Shown piece after piece: positions 11,817-24,188 of a stretch of DNA of 64,000 nt. The stretch comes from Rhizophagus clarus (lineage: Eukaryota > Glomeromycota > Glomeromycetes > Glomerales > Glomeraceae). Every line of letters starts with the position of its first letter. Position 1 is the first letter of the stretch. The stretch covers positions 310,001 through 374,000 of the forward strand of contig BLAL01000013.1 in the NCBI GenBank assembly GCA_015698045.1. The letters are read 5' to 3'. The position numbers and the translations under genes are program-made. The notes under the pieces were generated by a model. It worked only from the letters and a program-made list of their open reading frames with translations, searched no databases and was not told where the DNA came from.

Positions 11817-14800
11817 ATGGATAACTATACAAGCCAAAGACGTAACTATTACGGTGGCAATGGGAACAGAAACGTGAGATCTTCAAACGGTTCTTATAAT
11901 AATCGCAATAGTTACAACAGTTTTAACGGTGTTAATGGTCGTTATAATAATAATCGCAATAATGGTTATAATGGTTATAATGGCGGTCGATATAATAATA
12001 ATCGCAGTATTAGTTATAACAGTTATTATAGTAGAAACTCTAGTGACGACCGGAGCGATCGAAGTAAACCTCCTCGGGAATGGAGAAGTTTCGTTGAAAT
12101 AAAATTCAGACTAGTAATATTCACACTAATGCTACTGTAACGGATATAGTGGAGACTTTTGCCGCATATGATAATGTTTACAGAACGGAAATTGCGACGG
12201 AAGAAACGGAGGATTATGATGATATTCCAATTGGTGTTGCTTATATCATATTCAAGTTCGTATATATATTTTTTTTTTATATAATTTTATATCCAATCAC
12301 TTCCAAACCCTTTATTTATTTTAAATAAATATTATTTAATTAGACCTGTACCCAATCATCCTTTCTGGGATCATCCGGTACGTTTTCATGGAAGACTTTT
12401 ACAAGTCGATTATCAGAACATATTCATAGTTCAGATGCATTCACCGATAATACTGATGGGTAACAAAAGTTAAAATTTCATTCTTTTCCAGCAGAAAGTT
12501 TAGAGATGGGTGATTACTTACAATCGGGTACTTTTGTATCTGAGGCTAAATTTACCCAATCAGTAGAATTTACTATCAATCACCAAAGGCGGAAAATAAT
12601 TGTAGAATTTGCCGCTAAAGAATATCAGGAAAAGATACGCATGTTTAAACTTGAGATCAATTTTAAGGATTTAATGAATGATATTTATTCTGAGCTTGAC
12701 GCTTCACAACGAAGATCTCGTGGTTCCATCACTATAGAAAACAAATATCCTGCAAAATATTGGGTATTAGATGAGAGTAAAAAACCAAAAGATAGATTTA
12801 ATTGGTGTATAAATGATACTTGGAAACGTATTACCGAAATTAACACTTCAAATAATGATAATGAAATTCCACTTTTCCATCAAAACAATGAACAACCAGT
12901 AAATGGCTTGTCTTTAGGTTAACTTTTGACTTGGATCAAATTGGAAAAACTTCTACAGAAGGTCTTAGTCGTTTTAAAGATTTAATTGAGAAGGCTAGTG
13001 AATTATGAATATAATTTAGTGCCTAGGACTTCAGACATTAGTAATACTCCATTAAAAATTGTTAATGGATCAGGTCACAAACACTTTGTGAACCGTTCTA
13101 CGCTGAACTTTGAAGTTAATTATATGGTCGAATGTAAAATTTCCTTTAATTACCTTAATGAATATGACCTTTGTGAAGAATTCTTTTCTTTATTATCTCA
13201 ACAATCTACTCGAATCGCTCGATATTTTGGAAGGAATTTATTCAAGAAAGAAATGGATCTTTGATCCATTATCCTATTTACGCTCAGAATTGAAGAATGT
13301 AAAACATGAAATTGAGATTCAGCCTAGATCTTATTGTGGTATGGTGCGTAAAATAGTAGTAGCTTCTACTACCAGTTACATTATAACACCAACCATTGAA
13401 ACATCTAATAGGGTGATCCGTTATTTCCGAGATAAAAAAGATCATTTTTTACGTGTTCAATTTGTAGATGAAGCTTTAGGTAAAGTTGGTTCATCTAATG
13501 ATACCGTTAACCTCGCTTTATATGACAAAGTTTATTATACTTTACATCATGGTATCACTATTGGTGATAGACATTACGAATTCTTGGCATTTTCTGCTAG
13601 TCAACTAAGAGATCATAGTTGTTGGTTTTTTCACCAACCGGTAATTTAACTGCTAACTAGAGATTGGATGGGTAATTTTTCAACAAACAAAAATGTAGCA
13701 AAATATGCTGATCGTATGGGTCAATGTTTTTCAAGTACTCGTGCTATTCAACGTCTACCCATTAATGATATTAAAGAAATTCCTGATATAGTTAAAAACG
13801 GGTTTACATTTTCTGACGGAATAGGGAATATTTCTTACTCATTAGCAAAGAAGATCGCTTATGAATTGGATCTAAAAACAATTCCAAGTGCATTTCAATT
13901 TAGAATGGCTGGATATAAGGGAGTTTTATGTCAATCAACTACTGTTAAGGAGAACCAAGTTCAAGTTCGTCCGAGTCAACATAAATTTGAATCAGATCAT
14001 AATGTGCTGGAAGTGATCAGAGGTTCCAAGTTTATCTCAGCATATCTCAATCGTCAAACGATTACATTATTGTCCGCATTAGGAATACCCGATGAAGTAT
14101 TTATTGAATTAAAAGATTTACGGGTTAGGGAATTGGATGAAATGCTCGAAAGCGAACATATGGCATTGGATGTTTTACAAAGGAATGTTGATGAATATAG
14201 AATATCGATGTCGCTTGCTGATCTTGTCAAAGCGGGATTTTTAAAAATAATGATCGTTATTTAATGAACTTAATTTCATTATTTCGTATCATGATGTTAA
14301 GAGATATTAAGAAAAAGGCAAAAATTCGCGTTGATAAAGGGGCGTTCTTATTAGGCGTATTGGATGCTACCGAAACTTTACAAGAAAATCAAATTTGTTG
14401 TTGTGTATCAGATCCATGTAACCCATCCAGTAGAAAGGTAATAACTGGAAGATGTGTTATATTCCGAAATCCTTGCTTTCACCCAGAAGATATACGAATA
14501 GTTACAGCTGTAGACTGTAAAGCTTTAAGTCATTTAGTAGACGTATAGTATTCCCAGCAATTGGGTATCGTGATATTCCTAGCGAATGTAGTGGCGGTGA
14601 TTTAGGTGGTGATTATTTTACGTATGTATCTTCTAATGTCGATTTTATTTTGAGTATACAATTTTTTTTTTTTTTTTTTGATTAGTGTAATATATGATGA
14701 ACGTTTGATTCCTCCAAAAGTTTATGAGCCTATGAATTATGAGGCTCGAAAACCAAAAATGGTTGCAAATGTAACGATGGAAGATATCCAAACTTTTTTC

Positions 14801-15550
14801 GTAAAATATATCTTATCTGACAAACTTGGTATGATTGCGAACGCTCATTTAGCAAAAGCAGATTTTTTTGAAATTGGTGCGTTACATGGACAATGTAAAC
14901 GTCTTGCACAATTACATTCTGATGCCGTGGATTTTCCTAAAACAGGAAATTCACCAGAATTTCCAGCAGAACTTTGTGTTAGTAAATTCCCAGATTTTAT
15001 GGAAAAAACTGATAAGCCTTCATATGAATCTCAAAAAGTTCTTGGTACTTTATATCGTTCCATTAATATATCAGAAGAGTATACTCCACAAACTAATTTG
15101 AATATAGAAAAATTTGATGAAAGATTATATGTTGAAGGATATGAAGTTTTTTTTAGATGATGCACGAAAGTTAAAACGAGCGTACGATGCAGATATAAGA
15201 GAATTTATGAATCAATTTGGAATTATGACTGAGATTGAAGTAACCAGTGGATACATTGTGAATACTATTACAAAAGTTGACATAAAGAAGCCTCACGATA
15301 TAACAAAATCTTTAATGGATGCTTCAATTCCAATTAATCGTCATTATAGAAAATTATTTGAACAAGAATTTTATATTGAAGAATCTACTATTATTTTACC
15401 TGAAGTTCGTAATAGAATGGAAGCCAAAGCTTATGCTTGTATTACGTGTCATATCATCCATCTGAACTAGCTGATGGTTCTTCCGAAAATATGATCTCAT
15501 TTCCTTGGATTGCGCATGATATTTTATGTGACATTGCCGTTAGAAAATAA
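11817..15550 (+). pseudogene. RNA-silencing RNA-dependent RNA polymerase (RDR/QDE-1 type), broken
   Basis: Pieces in order: an Asn/Gly/Tyr-rich N-terminus (11817-12060), a RRM-like stretch (12070-12255), the central region (12480-13640) and the RdRP catalytic domain (13668-15550). Family motifs visible are FSDGIGNIS (13810), RMAGYKGVL (13905), VRPSQHKF (13970), NRQTITLLSALGIPDE (14050), RNPCFHPEDIR (14465) and DERLIPPKVYEP (14700). Two ordinary introns remain: 12256-12343 and 14622-14685 (GTATGT..TTAG). The gene is dead: about nine single-base shifts interrupt it (near 12100, 12418, 12920, 13005, 13225, 13640-13665, 14245, 14548, 15150, 15440), with an in-frame TAA at 12461. The catalytic loop, DLDGD in active enzymes, reads DLGGD at about 14604-14618. 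An intact copy would make dsRNA for siRNA production. Confidence 0.88.
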
Positions 15551-16489
15551 TCACAAACAAAGGTGCTCGAATAGTTTTCACGCCGCGTCGCTACCAAAAA
15601 CTACTTTTCAAACGAATATCATAATCAAGATTATTTACTGGTTTTAATTGATCTTATCAACAAACAAATGAAATTTATGATAAAATTGGTCCCATCAAAA
15701 AGCAAAATAGAGCTCAATGCAATTAATAGATTTAGAATCAGAAGACAATGACTTGAATATTTTTCCAAACGGTAATCATAATCAAAATTTTTAATTATGA
15801 TCAGATAAAGATTTAATTTTTGGGTCAAATGAATTTCCTGGATGGTTTGACATATCTATAATATTTCATAATATTTATTACAATTTTGTAAATTTTGTAT
15901 TTAACATTACAATGGAGAGAGTTAGGCTAATTACAATGGGTAAAGCTAGATTAGTAGATTTAAATTAAAAATTTTTCTTTAAAGAAAAAAAAAATAAAAA
16001 AAGAAATGGATATTTTTTTAATATTTTAATATTTAAATATTTTTGAAACTCTTGTATAATTGTATAAAGTTCGCAATCATAATCATAATTAATTCTGGAC
16101 AAAATTAATGCCAGTCTTATTTAAATCTGCAGATAAATTGATGCTAACGTACAGTATTCTATTTGGTTTTTTGATACTATTCATATTATTCATGAATATT
16201 AATCATTAATTATAATAATTCTAATTAATTTTTTTTACGTTTAAGAGACAAAGCCATTTATGTACGGTATCAATACTAATTCGAAATTTAACTATAAGCA
16301 GAAAAATTATTATAAACTAATTTGCTGATAATTTTCAAATGGATTTAACGAAAAAATTGACAGATACGAGAAAAACAATATTCAAATGCTTCAGCCCAAG
16401 TTACGATTACTTAGCTACTTTTATATTAATTAAAAAATTTTCCTTTTTGTATGTCGCAATTGTAGCACTATAACAAGGCGTTATGCATG
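15551..16489. other. spacer between RdRP relic and micro-exon kinase
   Basis: AT-rich, no gene recognised. The bases just after 15550 (to about 15640) could be a degraded 3' continuation of the RdRP locus. Confidence 0.4.
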
Positions 16490-16605
16490 CAGTGATTGTG
16501 CTTGTGGCCAACTGATCAACATAGCTGCATTTTGCATAAATACTATAACCGTTTAACGAAGAAAAGTCATCTTTTAAAGAAGAAATTTGATGTAAACATA
16601 TAGTA
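16490..16605 (+). promoter_or_regulatory. promoter block shared with the second array gene
   Basis: The segment from CAGTGATTGT (16491) through CAACTGATCAACATAG (about 16509-16524) to TTTGCATAAA (about 16533) has a clear counterpart upstream of the opposite-strand array gene at 43575-43655. A TATA-like GCATAAATACTATA (16536-16549) lies about 60-70 bp before the proposed ATG at 16606, the distance seen for other genes in this window. Conservation of this block between two inverted loci supports a real transcription start just ahead of the micro-exon array. Confidence 0.6.
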
Positions 16606-19600
16606 ATGGCTCATAGCAATAATAAAGGTAAAAGCATGTAACATGATTATTTAGTAGAAATTAGGAATTATTCAAAAATTTTTTAAAGCAAACTTGCCAA
16701 TGTAATAAATTAGTTTCAAGTAGCACCAAGGAAACTAAAGGTAAAACATACTAAACATAATTATTAAACGAAAGTTATTTGTAATAATTTAAATATTATT
16801 ATATTTTGTACAAACATTCACACGCGATTTAAATAATTTAGCTCGTAAGTTAATGGATTATCTTATAATTCTTATAATTTCCATAATTTAAATAATAATG
16901 GTTTTGTTGTTATTTTGTATAACTTTGATAATTAACAATACTACAGTTGGTAAGTTTCAGTCATTTTATTTTTACTTTATTTTATATATTATTAAGATGA
17001 CTAAATATTTTGTTAAATAACAATAATAATTATATCAGATGGTAAGTTACAATATTTAATTATACTATATTATTATATAATATTCACATGTAATTCGAAC
17101 TAATTATACTCTTTACTTAAATACACGATTAGAATGTAAGTGTTATTTAATTTACAGCGTATGCTTTTGTAATAACATTTGTGTCTAATTAATTAATAAA
17201 TAATACTACAGGGTGTAAGTTATATGTTATATATTTCAGTCATATATATGATTTAAACAACTAATTTCTTTTTTTAAAAAATTATTTAATAATATAGTTC
17301 GTAAGTTATTTATTTAATTTTATTATTACATGTTTATATAATATTTACATATAATTTAAACTAATTAATTTCTTTATTTAAAAAATTATTTAATAATATA
17401 GTTCGTAAGTTATTTATTTAATTCTATTATTACGTATTTATATAATATTTACATATAATTTAAACTAACTAATTTCTTTATTAAAAAATTATTTAATAAT
17501 TTATTTTAGATTGTAAGTCGTATTCTATTATTACATATTTATATAATATTTACGTATAATTTAAACTAACTAATTTCTTTATTTAAAAAATTATTTGGTA
17601 ATATAGCTCGTAAGTTATTTATTTAATTCTATTATTACATATTTATATAATATTTACATATAATTTAAACTAATTAATTTCCTTATTTAAAAAATTATTT
17701 GGTAATTTATTTTAGATTGTAAGTCGTATTCTATTATTACATATTTATATAATATTTACGTATAATTTAAACTAACTAATTTCTTTATTTAAAAAATTAT
17801 TTGGTAATATAGTTCGTAAGTTATTTATTTAATTCTATTATTACGTATTTATATAATATTTACATATAATTTAAACTAATTAATTTCCTTATTTAAAAAA
17901 TTATTTGGTAATTTATTTTAGATCGTAAGTCGTATTCTATTATTACATATTTACATATAATTTAAGCTAACTAATTTCTTTATTTAAAAAATTATTTAAT
18001 AATATAGTTCGTAAGTTATTTATTTAATTCTATTATTACATATTTGTATAATATTTACATATAATTTAAACTAATTAATTTCCTTATTTAAAAAATTATT
18101 TGGTAATTTATTTTAGATCGTAAGTCGTATTCTATTATTACATATTTACATATAATTTAAGCTAACTAATTTCTTTATTTAAAAAATTATTTAATAATAT
18201 AGTTCGTAAGTTATTTATTTAATTCTATTATTACATATTTGTATAATATTTACATATAATTTAAACTAATTAATTTCCTTATTTAAAAAATTATTTGGTA
18301 ATTTATTTTAGATCGTAAGTCGTATTCTATTATTACATATTTATATAATATTTACATATAATTTAAACTAACTAATTTCTTTATTTAAAAAATTATTCAA
18401 TAATATAGAGAGTAAGTTATTTATTTAATTCTATTATTACATATTTATATAACATTTACATATAATTTAAACTAACTAATTTCTTTATTTAAAAAATTAT
18501 TTGGTAATTTATTTTAGATCGTAAGTCGTATTCTATTATCTGTTATTGCATATTTATATAATATTTACATATAATTTAAACTAACTAATTTCTTTATTTA
18601 AAAAATTATTTATAATATAGTTCGTGAGTTATTTATTTAATTCTATTATTACATATTTATATAACATTTACATATAATTTAAACTAACTAATTTCTTTAT
18701 TTAAAAAATTCTTTATAATATAGTTCGTAAGTTATTTATTTAATTCTATTATTTTATATTTATATAATAATTACATATAATTTAAACTAACTAATTTCTT
18801 TATTTAAAAAATTATTTATAATATAGGGGGTAAGTTACTTATTTAATTCTATTATTACATATTTGTATAATAATTACATATAATTTTAAACTAACTAATT
18901 TCTTTATTTAAAAAATTATTCAATAATATAGAGAGTAAGTTATTTATTTAATTCTATTATTACATATTTATATAACATTTACATATAATTTAAACTAACT
19001 AATTTCTTTATTTAAAAAATTATTCAATAATATAGAGAGTAAGTTATTTATTTAATTCTATTATTACATATTTATATAATATTTACATATAATTTAAACT
19101 AACTAATTTCTTTATTTAAAAAATTATTTATAATATAGTTCGTGAGTTATTTATTTAATTCTATTATTACATATTTATATAACATTTACATATAATTTTA
19201 AACTAACTAATTTCTTTATTTAAAAAATTATTTGGTAATTTATTTTAGATCGTAAGTCGTATTCTATTATCTGTTATTGCATATTTATATAATATTTACA
19301 TATAATTTAAACTAACTAATTTCTTTATTTAAAAAATTATTTGGTAATTTATTTTAGATCGTAAGTCGTATTCTATTATCTGTTATTGCATATTTATATA
19401 ATATTTACATATAATTTAAACTAACTAATTTCTTTATTTAAAAAATTATTTATAATATAGTTCGTGAGTTATTTATTTAATTCTATTATTACATATTTAT
19501 ATAACATTTACATATAATTTAAACTAACTAATTTCTTTATTTAAAAAATTCTTTATAATATAGTTCGTAAGTTATTTATTTAATTCTATTATTTTATATT

Positions 19601-22600
19601 TATATAATAATTACATATAATTTAAACTAACTAATTTCTTTATTTAAAAAATTATTTATAATATAGGGGGTAAGTTACTTATTTAATTCTATTATTACAT
19701 ATTTGTATAATAATTACATATAATTTTAAACTAACTAATTTCTTTATTTAAAAAATTATTCAATAATATAGAGAGTAAGTTATTTATTTAATTCTATTAT
19801 TACATATTTATATAACATTTACATATAATTTAAACTAACTAATTTCTTTATTTAAAAAATTATTCAATAATATAGAGAGTAAGTTATTTATTTAATTCTA
19901 TTATTACATATTTATATAATATTTACATATAATTTAAACTAACTAATTTCTTTATTTAAAAAATTATTTATAATATAGTTCGTGAGTTATTTATTTAATT
20001 CTATTATTACATATTTATATAACATTTACATATAATTTTAAACTAACTAATTTCTTTATTTAAAAAATTATTTGGTAATTTATTTTAGATCGTAAGTCGT
20101 ATTCTATTATCTGTTATTGCATATTTATATAATATTTACATATAATTTAAACTAACTAATTTCTTTATTTAAAAAATTATTTATAATATAGTTCGTAAGT
20201 TATTTATTTAATTCTATTATTACATATTTATATAACATTTACATATAATTTTAAACTAACTAATTTCTTTATTTAAAAAATTATTTGGTAATTTATTTTA
20301 GATCGTAAGTCGTATTCTATTATCTGTTATTGCATATTTATATAATATTTACATATAATTTAAACTAACTAATTTTTTTATTTAAAAAATTATTTATAAT
20401 ATAGTTCGTAAGTTATTTATTTAATTCTATTATTACATATTTATATAACATTTACATATAATTTAAACTAACTAATTTCTTTATTTAAAAAATTATTTAT
20501 AATATAGTTCGTAAGTTATTCATTTAATTCTATTATTTTATATTTATATAATAATTACATATAATTTAAACTAACTAATTTCTTTATTTAAAAAATTATT
20601 TATAATATAGGGGGTAAGTTACTTATTTAATTCTATTATTACATATTTGTATAATAATTACATATAATTTTAAACTAACTAATTTCTTTATTTAAAAAAT
20701 TATTTAATAATATAGAGAGTAAGTTATTTATTTAATTCTGTTATTACATATTTATATAACATTTACATATAATTTAAACTAACTAATTTCTTTATTTAAA
20801 AAATTATTTATAATATAGTTCGTAAGTTATTTATTTAATTCTATTATTTTATATTTATATAATAATTACATATAATTTAAACTAACTAATTTCTTTATTT
20901 AAAAAATTATTTATAATATAGGGGGTAAGTTACTTATTTAATTCTATTATTACATATTTGTATAATAATTACATATAATTTTAAACTAACTAATTTCTTT
21001 ATTTAAAAAATTATTTAATAATATAGAGAGTAAGTTATTTATTTAATTCTATTATTACATATTTATATAACATTTACATATAATTTAAACTAACTAATTT
21101 CTTTATTTAAAAAATTATTTATAATATAGTTCGTAAGTTATTTATTTAATTCTATTATTTTATATTTATATAATAATTACATATAATTTAAACTAACTAA
21201 TTTCTTTATTTAAAAAATTATTTATAATATAGGGGGTAAGTTACTTATTTAATTCTATTATTACATATTTGTATAATAATTACATATAATTTTAAACTAA
21301 CTAATTTCTTTATTTAAAAAATTATTTAATAATATAGAGAGTAAGTTATTTATTTATTACATATTTATATAATATTTACATATAATTTAAACTAACTAAT
21401 TTCCTTATTTAAAAAATTATTTGGTAATTTATTTAGAATGTAAGTTATAAGTTATTTATTTAATTCTACTATTATATATTTATATAATATTTATATATAA
21501 TTTAAACTAACTAAATTCTTTATTTAAAAAATTATTTGGTAATTTATCTTAGATCGTAAGTCGTATTCTATTATTACATATTTATATAATATTTACATAT
21601 AATTTAAACTAACTAATTTCCTTATTTAAAAAATTATTTGGTAATTTATTTAGAATGTAAGTTATAAGTTATTTATTTAATTCTACTATTATATATTTAT
21701 ATAATATTTATATATAATTTAAACTAACTAAATTCTTTATTTAAAAAATTATTTGGTAATTTATCTTAGATCGTAAGTCGTATTCTATTATTACATATTT
21801 ATATAATATTTACATATAATTTAAACTAACTAATTTCCTTATTTAAAAAATTATTTGGTAATTTATTTAGAATGTAAGTTATAAGTTATTTATTTAATTC
21901 TACTATTATATATTTATATAATATTTAAAAAATTATTTGGTAATTTATTTTAGTTGGTAAGTCGTATTCTATTATTACATATTTATATAATATTTACATA
22001 TAATTTAAACTAATTAATTTCCTTATTTAAAAAATTATTTGGTAATTTATTTTAGATCGTAAGTCGTATTCTATTATTACATATTTATATAACATTTACA
22101 TATAATTTAAGCTAACTAATTTCTTTATTTAAAAAATTATTTAATAATATAGTTCGTAAGTTATTTATTTAATTCTATTATTACATATTTGTATAATATT
22201 TACATATAATTTAAACTAACTAATTTCCTTATTTAAAAAATTATTTATGATGTAGGGGGTAAGTTATTTATTTAATTCTACTATTATATATTTATATAAT
22301 ATTTATATATAATTTAAACTAACTAATTTCTTTATTTAAAAAATTATTTATAATATAGAGAGTAAGTTATTTATTTATTTCTATTATTACATATTTATAT
22401 AATATTTACATATAACTAATTTCTTTATTTAAAAAATTATTTATGATGTAGGGGGTAAGTTATTTATTTAATTCTATTATTACATATTTATATAATATTT
22501 ACATATAATTTAAACTAACTAATCCCTTTTTTTAAAAAATTATTTGGCAATTTATTTTAGATCGTAAGTCGTATTCTATTATTACATATTTATATAATAT

Positions 22601-24188
22601 TTAAATATAATTTAAACTAACTAATTTCTTTATTTAAAAATTATTTGGTAATTTACTTTAGATTCTTGTAAGTTATTATTTGTCATTATATTTATATAAT
22701 ATTTATTTATGGTTTAATTAACCAAATTCAATCTTTGCTTAAAAATATTATTTGTTGCTTTAGTTAGTAAGTTATAAAATTTAGGCTATATACTATAAAG
22801 TATAAATACATTTATGTAGACTAAAATTTATATTTATTAAATTTATTAAATTAAATCTTAGAGTAAGTCATTATATTACTTTTTTAATTTTGAATTTTAA
22901 TGTAAAATTTAACATGTTTTAATCATTTAAATCATATAGATTTGAAAAAAGTGAAAATGCAATTTTAGATAAATTTATTAAAGAAAAAAATTTAGAGTGG
23001 ATTCCTTATAATCAATTTAAAAATGTTGAATATCTTGATAAAGGAGGATTTGGTACTATATACAAGGCCATTTGGGTAAAAAGCATTGAAGAGAAAGAAG
23101 TAGCTCTTAAATGTCTCGATAATTTGAATGAAAATAATTTGAATGAAAATTTAAATGAATTTTTAAATGAAGTATAATAATAATATATTTATTTTTAATT
23201 TTTATTATAAATCATTTATATTAATATATCCAATTTCAATTTTTTTTATAGTGGGATAATCATGAAAAATGTTTAACGTCAGACAGTATTATTTATTTAT
23301 ATGGTTTTACAAAAAATCCAGATACTTCAAATTATATGGTAATAATGGATTACGCAAGTGAAGGTAATTTAAGAAGGAATTTAACAAAAATAATTGAAAA
23401 TAATTGGAATCTAAGATTAATGATGTTATATAAAATTATTTCCGGCCTTAATGAAATACATAAACAAAATCTTATTCATTGTGATTTTCATGATGGCAAT
23501 ATTTTAAGTCATAAAAACAATCAAGTTTTTATTAGTGATTTAGGATTATGTCAACCTGTAAAATCATCTTTGAAAAAATATGATATTTATGGTGTTATTC
23601 CATTTATGGCACCTGAAGTTTTAAGAGGAAATCCATATACTACAGCTAGTGACATATATAGTTTTTCCATAATTATGTGGGAATTTACATCTGGAGTTCC
23701 TCCATTTAATGATAAAGCACATGACCTTCAACTCAGTTTAAGTATTTGTAAAGGTGAACGTCTTGAAATTATCAAAAATACTCCACAATGTTATGTAGAT
23801 TTGATGAAAAAATGTTGGAATGGGAATCCATTTAAAAGGCCATCTGCTAAAGAAGTGAAAAATATTATTGAAAGTTGGATTTTCCGTCCTGATAATGATG
23901 AAATCAGTGAGAAATTAAAAAGCAACATTATGGAATTTATAAATGCACCAATTGTGCATAATAATCTTACTATTGAACCACACCCACAAGCATATTATAC
24001 AAGTCGTCTACTTGATTTTACTAGTAAAAAATTGAATGGAATTCTTGAAAGTGAATGTTTGGATTGTTTAATTAGTGACATGAAGCCATCGGGTACGTAA
24101 TATAAACAAAAAAAGTAATTTGAAAACTATCTTATGAAATTGATTAATTTATTTATTTGTTTATTTAGATATTAAAACTAGCCAGTAG
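16606..24188 (+). CDS. protein kinase with a proposed 5' array of about 60 micro-exons
   Basis: Model: exon 1 16606-16627 (22 nt), exon 2 16714-16740 (27 nt), about 60 micro-exons between 16842 and 22862, then 22940-23171, 23252-24092 and 24169-24188. Total 1323 nt, 441 codons including stop. The start reads MAHSNNKVSSSTKETK, followed by a 61-residue array-coded segment, then FEKSENAILDKF and the kinase domain. Kinase motifs: P-loop GGFGTIYKA, VALK lysine, catalytic loop IHCDFHDGN (HCD in place of HRD), SDLGL in place of DFG, APE, SDIYSFSIIMWE. This is the tyrosine-kinase-like group expanded in Glomeromycotina, cytosolic, probably signalling; substrate unknown. The tail ends DMKPSG|DIKTSQ across a 76-bp intron (24093-24168). 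The kinase exons are solid; the micro-exons are inferred from splice signals and phase. The alternative is a single intron 16741-22939 with array DNA unused, but exon 2 (phase 1) would then be out of frame with the kinase exon. Confidence 0.75.
16842..22866 (+). repeat. micro-exon array A: about 59 tandem units of AG-NNN-GTAAGT
   Basis: Tandem units of about 80-115 bp (mode 103). Each has CTAAC/CTAAT about 40 bp before AG, a T-rich tract, AG, three variable bases, then GTAAGT (GTGAGT at 18624, 19142, 19464, 19982). Variable triplets by start: CTC 16842, TTG 16947, ATG 17039, AAT 17133, GGT 17212, TTC 17298 and 17402, ATT 17510, CTC 17607, ATT 17716; then TTC/ATC alternating 17813-18312, AGA 18409, ATC 18518, TTC 18621 and 18724, GGG 18827, AGA 18932 and 19036, TTC 19139, ATC 19249; a near copy of 18518-19249 shifted 840 bp; later TTC/GGG/AGA triplets to 21338, AAT/ATC pairs 21437-21871, TTG 21954, then ATC, TTC, GGG, AGA, GGG, ATC to 22561, a 6-nt ATTCTT 22673, TTA 22764 and a 1-nt A at 22862. 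Flanks are conserved, the triplet varies. Confidence 0.9.

Noticed and set aside
11817-15550. RdRP frameshifts as sequencing errors
   Set aside because: Long intact frames elsewhere (P450s, kinase, 970-codon pol) argue against a high indel error rate, and the catalytic Asp change is a substitution.
22820-22862. A 43-nt exon instead of the 1-nt exon near the end of array A
   Set aside because: It has the right length modulo three but gives an immediate TAA in phase 1, and the spacing of the 1-nt exon fits the unit period.
16842-22866. CRISPR-like or centromeric satellite array
   Set aside because: The genome is eukaryotic, there are no spacers, and the variable part is three bases between perfect splice signals in a gene context with conserved leading exons, which a plain satellite does not explain.
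16741-22939. The whole array as one 6.2-kb intron
   Set aside because: Not fully excluded, but exon 2 (phase 1) and the kinase exon (one leftover base, phase 2) would not join in frame; the micro-exon model does. Kept as the main alternative.
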